Source of the DNA: Hygrocybe punicea
Lineage: Eukaryota > Basidiomycota > Agaricomycetes > Agaricales > Hygrophoraceae
Direction of reading: 5' to 3'
NCBI GenBank assembly: GCA_963556145.1
Contig: OY744470.1
Location: 868,001 to 932,000, forward strand
Length of the DNA: 64,000 bases
Positions 33,430 through 44,124 of this stretch are shown here, one piece after another (the first letter of the stretch is position 1; each line of letters opens with the position of its first letter). The notes under the pieces were generated by a model that did not search any database, was not told the origin of the DNA, and worked only from the letters and a program-made list of their open reading frames with translations. The position numbers were made by a program, and so were the translations under genes.

Positions 33430-36237
33430 AACCCCTCCTTCAGCCTCCCCACTTTCGCAACAAATGGTCCTCTTTATCCCTGATAATGTTCGTCATTTTT
33501 GCCTCTTTTTAAGAGATTCTGAATTCCATTCTGCTCCTTCAGCGATCCCACCCAACAAACCCTTGCCAAGATTGTGGGTGAAGCCAGCGGTCTCTCTGAC
33601 AACCCCGACCAAGGCCAAACGTTCCAGTTTGCAAACGGCGCTCTCATATCATATGGCAGTCTGACCGAGCCCTTTCTTGTGTACGGCGACATTTACGAAC
33701 ATTGGAAATCCATGGACGGGCTGAACAGCGGATATGGTCATCCCATCGCTGATCCGCAATTCTTTTCGGATGGCACAATCTGTAGCATATTTCACGGAGG
33801 GCATGTCCATAGACGCCCAGGTGGACGTGAGGTAGTACCAGAACCGTAAGTCTGTCCTGTCTTTCTTTCATATAAGTTTTACAATTAGCTTTCAGATTCC
33901 CCCCGGATCAATGCCCGGCTCCTTACAAACCCCCCGTACCGGCACCTCTGGCACAGGGTTCTCGTCATTGGGTGCGTTGGTCTTTGAGATATTCCGACGT
34001 TCACCGTACCTCACGTCGCTTCATAGCCTGTCATTTTCAGAGAGAGGTGGTCCTGGCTCTCCGTACAACGGTGAGTGCCTGTTCGAATGTGTTTGTCGTT
34101 GTCAACTGACACCAGACCTTTGTTAGCGACCCTTACGGCAAGCAACTCGTTGGCCTTATCGGAGCCGCTAACACCTGGCCGCACACCTGGCCTGGACTCA
34201 CTGAGAACGATAATGGGGGCAAGACGCTGCATTTTGCTACTGGAAAACTTGTCTCGTACTATTTTCGAACACCCCCATTCCTCATCTACGGCAAAATTCA
34301 TAGTCTTTGGAATGATCTCAATGATGTCAAATCCGGCCTCGGACATCCTCTCGCCGATCCCCAGATACTTGAGGATGGGTCAATCTGCAGCATTTTCGAG
34401 GGTGGTCACATTCATCAGGTTGGAACAAGGGATGCTGAAATGTACGCTGTGTCGCAATTTCCATCTTAGATATACAATTTATAACATTATCGCGACACAG
34501 TTTCCCTGCGAGCCAATGTACTGCACAGTACCAGCCAAGAGTACCACCAATTTTAGCCAATGCCACGCCGTTCTGGGTGCGTAATGTCTGGTTGTCCTTC
34601 ACCTGTTGCTCAGTCACATAATCTAACAGCCACCGCACTTTCGCCACAAATGGACTTTGCTCTCCTTGGAACGGTGTGTTATCTCTTTTGATACCTCTTC
34701 CTTAGTCTCAAGGAGAATCGTGATCTTCAGTGACCCCAGCGGCAAACAAATCGCCAGTCTTCTCGGTCCCACAGATTGCTGGCCCCATTCCTGGCCTGGC
34801 CTCACCGACAATGAAAATGGTGGCAAGACTCTGCATTTCCGTTGCGGCAGACTCATTTCGAATACCTTTCAGTCTCCGCCTGTTCTTGTGTATGGCGGCA
34901 TTTTCAGTCTCTGGGAGGAGCTCGGTGGCCTCAACTCCGGTTTCGGATACCCTCTTGCTGATCCTCAAATCTTAGAGGACGGGTCGATTTGTAGCATCTT
35001 CGAGGGTGGACACATCCATAAGTTTGGTTCTAAGGATGCCGAAATGTAAGCAGTCACATTATGATGATAGGGTTCCTCACAATATTGTTACGCTGTAGTG
35101 TCTCTGCAAATGAATGTACCGCTGCGAACAAGCCGGTTGCGTCAGGAGTTCCGTTAAACATCAGCAAATACTGGGTTTGCCAGCTCAATGATTCTATATG
35201 TAATTCGCTCATGTTGTCATACAGCCAGTCCTTTTCCGGAACAAATGGGCGGAGCTGGCTTGGAAACGGTACTTTGTTGTGTTTCTACTTGTTCACGGAC
35301 AAAATGTCATTCTTGTTCAATATTAGTGATGCCAGCGGTAAACAATTGGCTAGTCTCCTTGGCCCTGCAGATTGTTGGCCCTATAGCTGGCCAGGTCTCA
35401 CTGATAACGAGGACGGTGGCAAGACGCTACATTTCCGTAATGGCGGGCTCATCTCCTACGATAATCAGACACCTCCTTTCCAGGTGTACGGCAACATCTA
35501 CGATGTCTGGAAGAATCTTGGCGGGACCAAGTCCCAATTGAAATATCCTTTGGCTGATCCACAATTCCTCCCCGATGAGTCCGTTTGTAGCATTTTTGAG
35601 GGTGGTCATATCCATCAGCCACGAGGGTCGCAGGATGCAGACATGTTCGTCCAACTCTGAATAATTTTCGTGCGATTTTCTTGACACATCTTTACCCAGG
35701 TTTCCCCCAGACCGGTGCACTGCACTTTATAAACCAACTGATCGAACTTCTCGGCCTCCTGGTCCTATTTATTCCCCTACCCAAGCCTCTCCGCTCGTGA
35801 CGCCAGCTTATCAACTACCCGCTCCGCAAATGTATCCGCCTCCAGTTCCCGATTTCCAAACCCCTGCTCAGAACGTCTTGCCCCCCATTCCAGCGTATTC
35901 ACCCACCGCTCCAGATTACTCATCTCCGTCTCAAGTTGCCTATCCTTACTTACCCACCCCCCAAGAGCCACAAGTTCCCCAATTGCCTCTTCAAGAGCCA
36001 CAAGTTACTCACGTTCCCCAATCGCCTCTTCAAGATTCCCAAACCCATTCTCAAGCATTCGCAATCCATTCCCAAACTCTCACCCAGCCTGCTCATCCTC
36101 CTCAACAACAACAACACTCAGTCCATGCCCAACCGGGATCGCAACATGGCTATAAGAGGAAGATGGTCGGTGCAGGAATTCGGATGCTTGGGGCAGGAAT
36201 AAATCGAGTCGCGGATGCCATTGACAAGCATAAGTAA
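33430..36237 (+). CDS. Four-fold LGFP-like repeat protein with Pro/Gln-rich tail
   Basis: Four homologous blocks lie at ~33560-33900, 34130-34440, 34725-35046 and 35325-35645. Each holds SGKQLxSLLGxxDCWPxxWPGLTDNxxGGKTLHF, then a VYGxIxxLWxxLGGxxSGxGYPLADPQxLxDGSICSIFEGGHIH core. That core matches the LGFP repeat pattern known from actinobacterial cell-wall proteins. Between blocks is a spacer containing CTAxYxPxVP. Each block is split by introns at equivalent places, showing exon-level tandem duplication. The tail (35745-36237) is Pro/Gln-rich, ending in a basic GYKRKMVGAGIRMLGAGINRV. Block 1 lacks the CW..W residues (GLSDNPDQGQTFQF). The start is unresolved. The role is unknown; LGFP repeats are thought to bind cell-surface glycans. 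Confidence 0.65.
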
Positions 36238-36600
36238 CTAGGGGAGGTAGTCACCTTTCGTTTGCGTATGTGTATGACATGGTTGTAGGTTGAGTCGTAA
36301 GCGAATAAACATGTTACTGGAATGATTATCCAAGAAGCCTTTTTTCGGAATGAATGGCCCTGCCTAGAATTGTTTGTGCAAAGCAGTGGTCATTAGAAAA
36401 TGCGTGAGAAAGTAAACATGACCAAACTCGGCATTTGCCGCGACGTTAGAGTGGAATTTTGATTTGGGGGGCTCAGGTCACATAAGACCGAAGCCTAAAT
36501 AAACTTAGGACTCGGAATGTTGAATATGGACTCGGAATGTTGAATATGTCTTATCTTCCCGAGAATAGGTGTAACAGCCACTGATACTCCACGACCACAA

Positions 36601-37885
36601 ATGCAACTGCAAAACCCGGTTGTTTTCCAACCTCCATCGAAGGGAGGACCAATGGTTCCAACCTCGGCGAGGGCATCTATCTACATCCGAGTTCGGCAAG
36701 ATAAGCTACTCCCAATCCCGACCTCAACAGACGCATCTCCACCCGACAGTCCTACACCCGCCAGTCCTCCTGGTCTTGTTCATCACCGTCATTTGTACCT
36801 GATCGAGGGCACGTTCACAGATATAAGTCGATACGCAGGTACAACAGTGGATTGGATCATCAAAGTCGCCCATCTCATCTGTGATCCCCTCCGCGCCGGT
36901 CGAGTTTTCACCCCTACTACAGGCACATCAGCTGACTGGTATGCTTCGGATAGAGCTGCTAGTTGGCAGCAAGTCTTCAATGGTGACCGGTTACTCCCCG
37001 GTATCTATGAATTCGAGCCTGCTGGTACCATCATGCTCTCTAAGATCAGCGAACGACACAACCATTCACTAACCACCGTGGGCTCCGAATCCAGCTCTAC
37101 GACCTTTCGCAGAAAGATCACGGAACGTGATGCTGGGTGTGTAGTAACCCGTTCACCGGACTCGCTCGTTGCATCGCATCTTGTTCCCAAACGTATGGGT
37201 TCAGAGGGCGCCCGCGAGGTTGTGACACGCTTCGTTGGCACAGAGGAAGCCATCGGCATCCATAGATATAATGCGAGGATTGGGATTTTGCTTATGAGTA
37301 CTTTGGATGGATTGGTGGATCATTATCAACTTGGTTTCTACCGTGCAACAGTGAGTCAAAAAATAATGGTACTCATTATTCTCGTTGCCTTATCCTGTCC
37401 CCATGGCTTAGAATAATACGTACACCCTTCACAACTTTCACCCAGATCGGCCAGACGTTTCGATAGTTGGTGCCAGCCTACCAATGTTTCAAAATGTAAA
37501 CCTGCCTCGCCTTCATGGGTTCTCAGTGATGCTCTCAGTTCATGACGGGAACGAGTCTTTGCCCCCGCAAGGCGTATTTGATTGGCATTATTTACAATGC
37601 GTTCTCCTTCGATTTGGTACCACGCAATACCGGGGGGTTCCCAACATCCAATATCATGTGAACCCCTTCCAAACGGCTTCCGATAGTTCAGATGATGAAC
37701 GAGTCATGGATGATGATGCCGACCCTCCGTGGCCCTCCTATCGCTTTGACCGATATTTGGAACAACAATGGAAAGCGCATTGGGACCAGGAGCGTCGCGA
37801 GGAGATGTTGGAGTGGGCGTCTAGAATTCCGTCAGGTATTTACACGCTGTCGGAATGCACTCACAAGCCCAAGCCCAGTCTGTAG
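36601..37885 (+). CDS. HNH-nuclease-like protein (His-Me finger), 407 aa, probably catalytically altered
   Basis: Two exons (36601-37350, 37412-37885) join to 1224 nt. Around residues 180-245 is the HNH_2-like segment: CVVTRSPDSLVASHLVPKR gives the first His, and IGIHRYNARIGILL gives the Asn. In the position where fungal relatives have DLHxLFD, this protein reads STLDGLVDHYQLGF, so the final catalytic His appears replaced by Asp. The N-terminal region is Pro/Ser-rich and the C-terminal ~150 residues have an acidic stretch (DSSDDERVMDDDADPPWP). Such HNH proteins are common and of unknown role in Agaricomycetes. The gene directly precedes transposon 3. A frame downstream (37911-38030, coiled-coil-like EALKEELDGIEETEEEL) may be a further exon. 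Confidence 0.7.
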
Positions 37886-38097
37886 GACTCAACTGTTGAG
37901 CTTTCCAAGATGAGGATGGCGGTAAATCGTCTCGAAGCCCTGAAGGAAGAGCTGGATGGGATTGAAGAAACGGAGGAGGAATTGCCCATTATCTTGGATC
38001 ATTTTTTTGCACTCGAGAAGCCAAAGGTATAACCGGGGTACACTGGTGTTCGATTGGTCATCCCAAATCAGCCATGTGACCTGAGAGGCTGAGGCGG

Positions 38098-38134
38098 TAC
38101 GGTTGCCGAGGACTGCCAGGTCCAATTTTCGATT
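38098..38134 (+). repeat. Left 37-bp TIR of transposon 3
   Basis: Exact reverse complement of 43327-43363. Confidence 0.9.
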
Positions 38135-38249
38135 ACTTTTCCTACTTCGTAATCGCTGCCGAATAAATTTACCTGAGATTATAAAGCAATGTCAGCGTCC
38201 AAATATCAATCAACAACGCCACGTCAAACTTCTGGGCAATTGGGAGGAC

Positions 38250-39850
38250 AGCAAACGTACTAATGCATGCCGATGAGGACGATGCCGATGGGAACCAGGA
38301 CAACAACATCGTTGTCGACAATCCCAATAACCACAACCCGAAGGGGAAGAACCAGTTCAAAGACTGTCGTAAGTCATACCTTGTCACTTGTATTGTGCTC
38401 AATAAGTTCTCCTAGCGCTCAAGAATGACCCTCGGTTACAAGAACTACTCACAAAATACCACCACCAGAATATCACCAACACAAAGACAATACGTGCCCT
38501 GCTCGAAAGTGAAGGCTTACACATGAGGTATGTCAAGTTGTTGTGCCTCTAATAATCTAACACAGCTCTGCCCAGCGAGAGGACCATATTCCGGCGGCGC
38601 AAAGATTTTGGCCTTTATGGCAGTACGTCCACGACCCGGACACTGAGTGAACCTGTCAAGGAACAGCTTGTCCGTGACCAGATGGCAAAGGACCCTTTGG
38701 GTCGGCATGGTCCTCGTCTGATCAAAGAAGGTATTGCATTCGACACTGGCATCCATTTGACACGGTTGGTGATCTTGCTATATCTGTATCATATCCTGAT
38801 GTTTTTGCAAGCGATTATATTTCGGCAACCATGCACGATGTTGATAATGATGCTTTTGAATCTCGGGAGCCAACAGCCAAGAAGATTGCACGTAAACCGC
38901 TGGTTGCTTTGGGACCACATGACGAGTGGTCCTGCGATGGGCACGATAAGCTTGTTCGGTATGGGTTTCCGATCTGGGGCATACGTGACAAGTGGTCGGG
39001 ACGATGGCTTGGCTTGTGGGTAGTACCAAATAATCGCCTGGGTCATGTTGTTGCATACCTTTGGCTATCTCTTGTGGCTGACCTTGGAGGTACGGCTGGT
39101 GATATTGATATAATCCTTCTACTAATGGCATAGTTGTAGGTATCCCACTTCAATCCACAACAGATTGCGGCAGCGAGATGACAATAGTCTTTGGATATGC
39201 CAATGCCCTTAGGTTAGTGCTAGATTCTTGACTGTATCGTGTTCTAACAGTATTTCAGGGAGATTTTCGCTCCCGATCTCCACACTGATGAACTCCCAGC
39301 TCACGTCTTCTTGAAGAGTGTACACAACATCACGATTGAACGTGGTTGGTTCCGTTTGCGAGTGCAGTGGGGTGATAATATTGTTGTGTATTGGAATGTC
39401 GGCATTGGGATTTATGATCCATCAAATGCTGACCAATAGTACACCATTTTTTCTATCCGTTCTATTTGTATACTGACAACTCTTTGTAGTGAGCTTGTAC
39501 AGTGGCTTTGGCCAAGCCTCATCCAACGGGAGCTCAACAACCTGAAGGAACGTTTCAACAGCCATGTGGTTCGCTCAGATAAGAACAAGAAATTGCCTTC
39601 CGGCGTGTCTCCAAACGTTGCGTATGCAATGCCTGAGCGTTATGGTGGCCAGAATTGTCTCCAAGAGGTGGATCAAGATGTCGTTCGGCAGCTGATGCGT
39701 GACATTGGTGGTGAGGATTTGATAAAGTTTGTTAGTTGTGATTATGCTGCACGAGCGCAGGCAGTTTTTGACGCACTTGAATTGCCAACTGTAACTTTGG
39801 AGAACGTGTGGACTGTATTCCAGGCTATGATGCCTGCCATGTATCCCTAG
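38250..39850 (+). CDS. Integrase-core DDE transposase of transposon 3
   Basis: Exons join by GT-AG introns starting near 38364, 38527, 38765, 39090, 39213 and 39435. The acidic N-terminus (DEDDADGNQDNN) is followed by a resolvase-like HTH (TIRALLESEGLHMSERTIFRRRKDFGL). The catalytic core has Asp in DEWSCDGHDKLVRYG, Asp in LQSTTDCGSEMT, and Glu in VHNITIERGW, with about 42 residues between the second Asp and the Glu. The C-terminal region extends ..VRSDKNKKLPSGVSPNVAYAMPERYGG.. to a stop at 39850. It is distantly similar to the integrase of transposon 2 in layout (WxxDGHxKLxRxG) but forms a clearly separate branch. The acidic residues are intact. The true start is uncertain. Confidence 0.75.
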
Positions 39851-40013
39851 TAATTAAATAAATTTATTCACCGCAACATTTATGATTGACTGCTGATCAC
39901 TTGGAAAAATGGTGACATTAAAGTGGCTTGTAGGCTAAATTTATAGAGCGGTTGAATAGTAAGGAGTGACTGAAAGCTGGGTCTGAAGCTATGAAATAAT
40001 GAGCGGTTGAAAA

Positions 40014-42319
40014 CTAGTCAACAAAGATCTTCTTCCTCCCTCCTCCGGCAGCCTTCATTTTGCTCAGTTTTAACGCTCGACAATTGCTGTTGCAGACGTG
40101 TTGATTGCGGAAGTTATCAAAAATAGCCACCCCGCCATCCGATGGTCCCATTTTTTGCTGGATACTGTTGTGTTGATTTAACAATGGTCATGGTACATCA
40201 ACCAAGAGGAAAAAACAACCTGTGACCTTGGGGATCAAACAAAATTAATGAACCGTTCGGAAAGATAAACCCTGTGGATGGTCATTAGGTGATTTCCAAG
40301 TAGACCAAGCATGGACAAAAAGGGTAACCTTGCAAGTCAGCCGGCAAGAATGTTTCACCGCTATCAATAAAAGCGTGATGAGTAAAGGCATCCATGATGA
40401 GGCCCAGGGTATCTTTGTTTGGTTTGAAATCATTGTTGCCCGAGAATTTAACTTCATCCAGATCTTCAACTGGGAGCAAAGGCGCAACAAGAAAGCTCCG
40501 CCACATCAATGACTGATGGTCATCCCCACGGGAACTTGAAAGCTTTGTATCAGAGCACAACTGACCAAGAAAGGTGGGATTGCACGAGATCACTATGATG
40601 ACAACAGCAATGAGAAGTAGTGGTGTACAGAAAAGTAAATCCATACATGGAAGGTGCTTGACATTTTCAGCTTTCGCCCGTTCATAGAATGATTTCAAGA
40701 AGTATCCTATTAAGGTCAGTACCTGGGCTTCGGCAGCAAGAGTATCGTAATGTTTCTCTTCATTGCTTCCAGTATGCATTTGCAAAATGGCAACGTCTTT
40801 ATCACCTAGACGGCCCTGCAAACAATCAAGGTTGTGCTAGTAACATAACAACCTGACACACCTGGATAGCGAACTTCGTCCAACCTTTTCCAATATACCC
40901 TCCCTTGCCTGCCGTCTTCTCCTTGAGAGACTTTCGCCAGCCATTTGCAACCAACAACTTGTCTGGATCAGGCTCGGGGCCGCGAACCAACGTAATATTT
41001 CCCGTATGATCAATCTCATATGAGATTCGAACAAATGAAAAACTATCATACGTAATCATAGACTGGTTGTCTTGTGGCTGATAGGAGCTAGAATATGAAG
41101 CTCGTTTTGACATCCGAGAGAGTTGAGATGCGTCTACAATAATGAGTACATCGGACAGGACATCAAAACATGGCTGACCTGATTTGGTTTTGCGCTTCAA
41201 AGCCTGAGATGACGGCTTGGACTTGTCTGTCTGAACGACAGTATTTCCCTCCTCATCGGAATCAAAGGTCTGAGTATATCAGTTTAGATAATAGTATTGG
41301 ATAAAGCTTCGGATACGTACTGGCTTATCTTCATAAACATAAAGCCGAAGTGACACAGACGATGTTTTGATGCAGCGTTCAGACAGCCATCCTTTGGCTT
41401 TTAGCAGCGTGAAGAAGGTGTTGACATTTCCGAGCAGCATATCATCCGCCAGGTGAACAGCCTTGTTATTCACTAGCATCGCAAACTGACTATTGGTTCT
41501 ATAATTTTTTGAAAACGGTCAGCTAAATAACACGCCAATTGAGTTCCACCACACCTCGAGAAATCAGGGGCATCGGCTGATGCATAACGGGGACAGGTAA
41601 CAAAATTTTCAAACGCTTGGTTAAGAATCATATTCAACATGCTCTCGGTCTCCTCGGTCATGGCAAACTCCTTGAACCACGGTAATATTTGGGTCTGATT
41701 CAAATGAAATTGAGACGAGAATTGAAAGGTTAAGGAACATACCTTTCGCGCCGCCTTTCCCTCTCTCGGATAAAGCCATACTTCAACATCAACATGGAGG
41801 ACCTCCAACTTCGTCTTTTGCTTCTGAAGATTGTTGCGTTGTTGCACCAGAGACGCCTTTACCAAGTTTTGGTTCTGCGGTCGAGGCAGCTGATTGAGAC
41901 GATGTCGGGTTGCCTGTGTGGTATGATTTGCTGCTGCTGCGGCAATCTTTTCTATGATCGGTGTTGCTGGTGATGATACGGAGTCAGGAATGGCTGATAA
42001 AATTTGACAAACATAATACATAAGCAACCGTTAAGTCACCCATGTTACTGGCATACTTACCAAATGCAAACTTTGAACTGCATGGACGACAAAAGGGTTT
42101 GTCCTCCTTGATACGGGGGTCCAAAATTCCACATTCGGGGCATTGCGGTATTTTCTTCAAATCTTATGAGAAATGTTTGTGAGAATATGAACATCGACAT
42201 ACCGTGACAATATCAATTAACAACTGGCTTTGATCAGGCTTGCGGATTTCTTCACATCGATTGCAATTGGAGTTCAATAAGCCTGGGAACGACTTGTGGC
42301 AAATGCCACAGCGCCCCAT
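40014..42319 (-). CDS. Alpha-type protein kinase, cargo of transposon 3
   Basis: The start MGRCGICHKSFPGLLNSNCNRCEE forms a CxxC..CxxC zinc ribbon, with a second one further on (IPQCPECGI, PFCRPCSS). The middle is Gln/Ala-rich. The kinase domain includes FSFVRISYEIDHTGNITL, GYIGKGWTKFAIQGRLGDKDVAIL and ..FLVAPLLPVEDLDEVKFSGN.., with HHAFIDSGETFLPADLQG near the end. The final exon gives NFRNQHVCNSNCRAL, the Cys-x-x-x-Cys zinc-binding end characteristic of alpha-kinases (MHCK/eEF2K type). Several GT-AG introns occur (for example near 40180-40330, 40500-40660, 41225-41270). This family is expanded in mushrooms; substrates are unknown. The stop is at 40014-40016. Confidence 0.8.
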
Positions 42320-43326
42320 CTTGCCAAGAATAACAACAAAAGTGGACGGTAGAGAACGTGATAAAAGACTGCAAAAAATTGGTGGGATTCCGGTCAGAGC
42401 AAAGAAAATTATGTAGGAGGTTGAATTTACTGCAGGGTTTTTGCGTTGGAACCGTGATGAGGTTTCGAAGGTAAAAATGGACTGGAAACATGGTTAAATA
42501 CACCAAAATATGTAGAGATCATCAAACGAACAATGCAAGATTCTGGCCGTAGCAAACAAGGATCCTACCATACCATATCAGCCATATTGAAATATATGAG
42601 AGGGTAAAACAATGCACCGAGTAACTGAGCATCGTGCAACCTTGGAACTTGGTCAGATCCAGCTAAAAATTACTCTAGAAGCATCATACATGTGTGCGTG
42701 AAGTGGGTTCTCGGATGTACCCTGAAAGCGAACACCATGATGAGCCGAAATCAGTCAGGTATGGCCTAGTGCCACTCTTAACCACAACGGTCAAAATTGG
42801 CATGTCCAGCTCAAGGTAATGGCATACCTGGTGCATTGGGATGATCTTCTGCCATTTGGTTGAGTATAGGTCATCGTGAATCATCTTAAAGAGCTATGGA
42901 CCGCGACACTAATGGTCTGCCAGTGACAGTCAGGACATCGGCTTTTAAGAGCGCGCAGAGAGTGGAATTCAATAGTTTTATGTACCTAGAAAGGTTGAGG
43001 AACATTTGTAGACGTGTAAGTGATAACAACATAGACAATGAGGTAGGATACTCACTCAATCGTTGAACGTTGAACGTTGAACGCGTAACGTGGGATATGT
43101 ACGTGTCAGATAAGTCTATATTAGGCAGTTACGAAATAATGTAACAAAAACACGATGTCTGCTACAAAAACACGATATATCGTGCTTACAATGAAGCACA
43201 GGAGTTGGAGTAATGGTGTCTACACATGCAAAACAGAAAGTGAAACCAAAAGATACCCTCCTAGTTCATGAGCTGATTGGAAACTTGTTTGGGATTGCAT
43301 GCCGCGTAAGCCAAATCAAAGATCTC

Positions 43327-43363
43327 AATCGAAAATTGGACCTGGCAGTCCTCGGCAACCGTA
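43327..43363 (-). repeat. Right 37-bp TIR of transposon 3
   Basis: Reverse complement of 38098-38134; followed by GGCGG. Confidence 0.9.
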
Positions 43364-43368
43364 GGCGG

Positions 43369-44124
43369 GCCAGATCCAGCCATGCTGCCATACAAAAAAG
43401 GCAGCGTCTGTCCGATATCCAGGGTTTGCCACACGGCATCAACGTGAAAGTTCTATGTAGATTTGATATAGAACTTTATAGACCACCAAATCAGGAAATG
43501 TGATTATTGCACAATTTCTGGTACTATACAGGCCAGCTACACCAAATCTCCTCCTGCTCTGGCGGCACTCAGCCCATCATCGTCTGTGTTAAAAGAAGTC
43601 AATCAGTGTAGAAGAGTAAAGGAAAATAGTAAAAGGGGATGTACTTGCCATTCTTTATCCTGGTAGTGTAGAGGAATGGCGGAGAGAGACGACGTGGTTG
43701 AGAATAAGTTGAACATGGCGAAGGTTCAAAATTTGGGCTCGGAGTTGTGGCGGAGTTTGAATATATCACCTTGTTTCGCCAAGTTCCACAATTTTCGCTA
43801 AGTCCTTCCGTGACATCAAATATACATGGAATCGATGTTGACCCGACATTGAGCTGTCAGTGATCGGTCCAGCCCAAGATTTGGCGCTGGGCCATACTTA
43901 AATTGATCAAAATTATATAAGTAAAGAAGTCGATCTGTGATGACCATGAATACAATGTCATTTTCATCACCTTCTATCCATTGCCGAATTTAGATTGGGT
44001 TTGCAGCGGGATCAGAAATAAATTTCATCTATTTCTAGCGCTGCCTTTTTTAGGTCCCAGGGACGCTGTGAGCCAAACGGCGGTGTAGATAAATAGCTGC
44101 AATGGTAATTATAAAGGTGTTGCA
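43369..44124. other. Intergenic between transposon 3 and the DUF6535 gene
   Basis: No convincing gene. The frame crossing the transposon end (to 43503) is not supported. Confidence 0.4.

Larger units (their letters stand above)
38098..43363. mobile_element. Integrase-type DNA transposon 3 carrying an alpha-kinase (5,266 bp)
   Basis: Perfect 37-bp inverted repeats lie at 38098-38134 (TACGGTTGCCGAGGACTGCC..) and 43327-43363. The pentamer GGCGG directly abuts both ends (38093-38097, 43364-43368), a likely target duplication. Inside are a plus-strand integrase-core transposase and a convergent minus-strand alpha-type kinase. The tips begin TA, like transposon 2, but the TIR is much shorter and the sequences are unrelated. 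Confidence 0.8.

Noticed and set aside
37889..38125. Minus-strand frame starting MDLAVLGNR
   Set aside because: It begins in the TIR of transposon 3 and overlaps a better plus-strand coiled-coil-like frame.
43213..43503. 96-codon frame with KLDLAVLGN
   Set aside because: It crosses the right end of transposon 3, and the same peptide arises from the left TIR simply because the TIRs are inverted copies.
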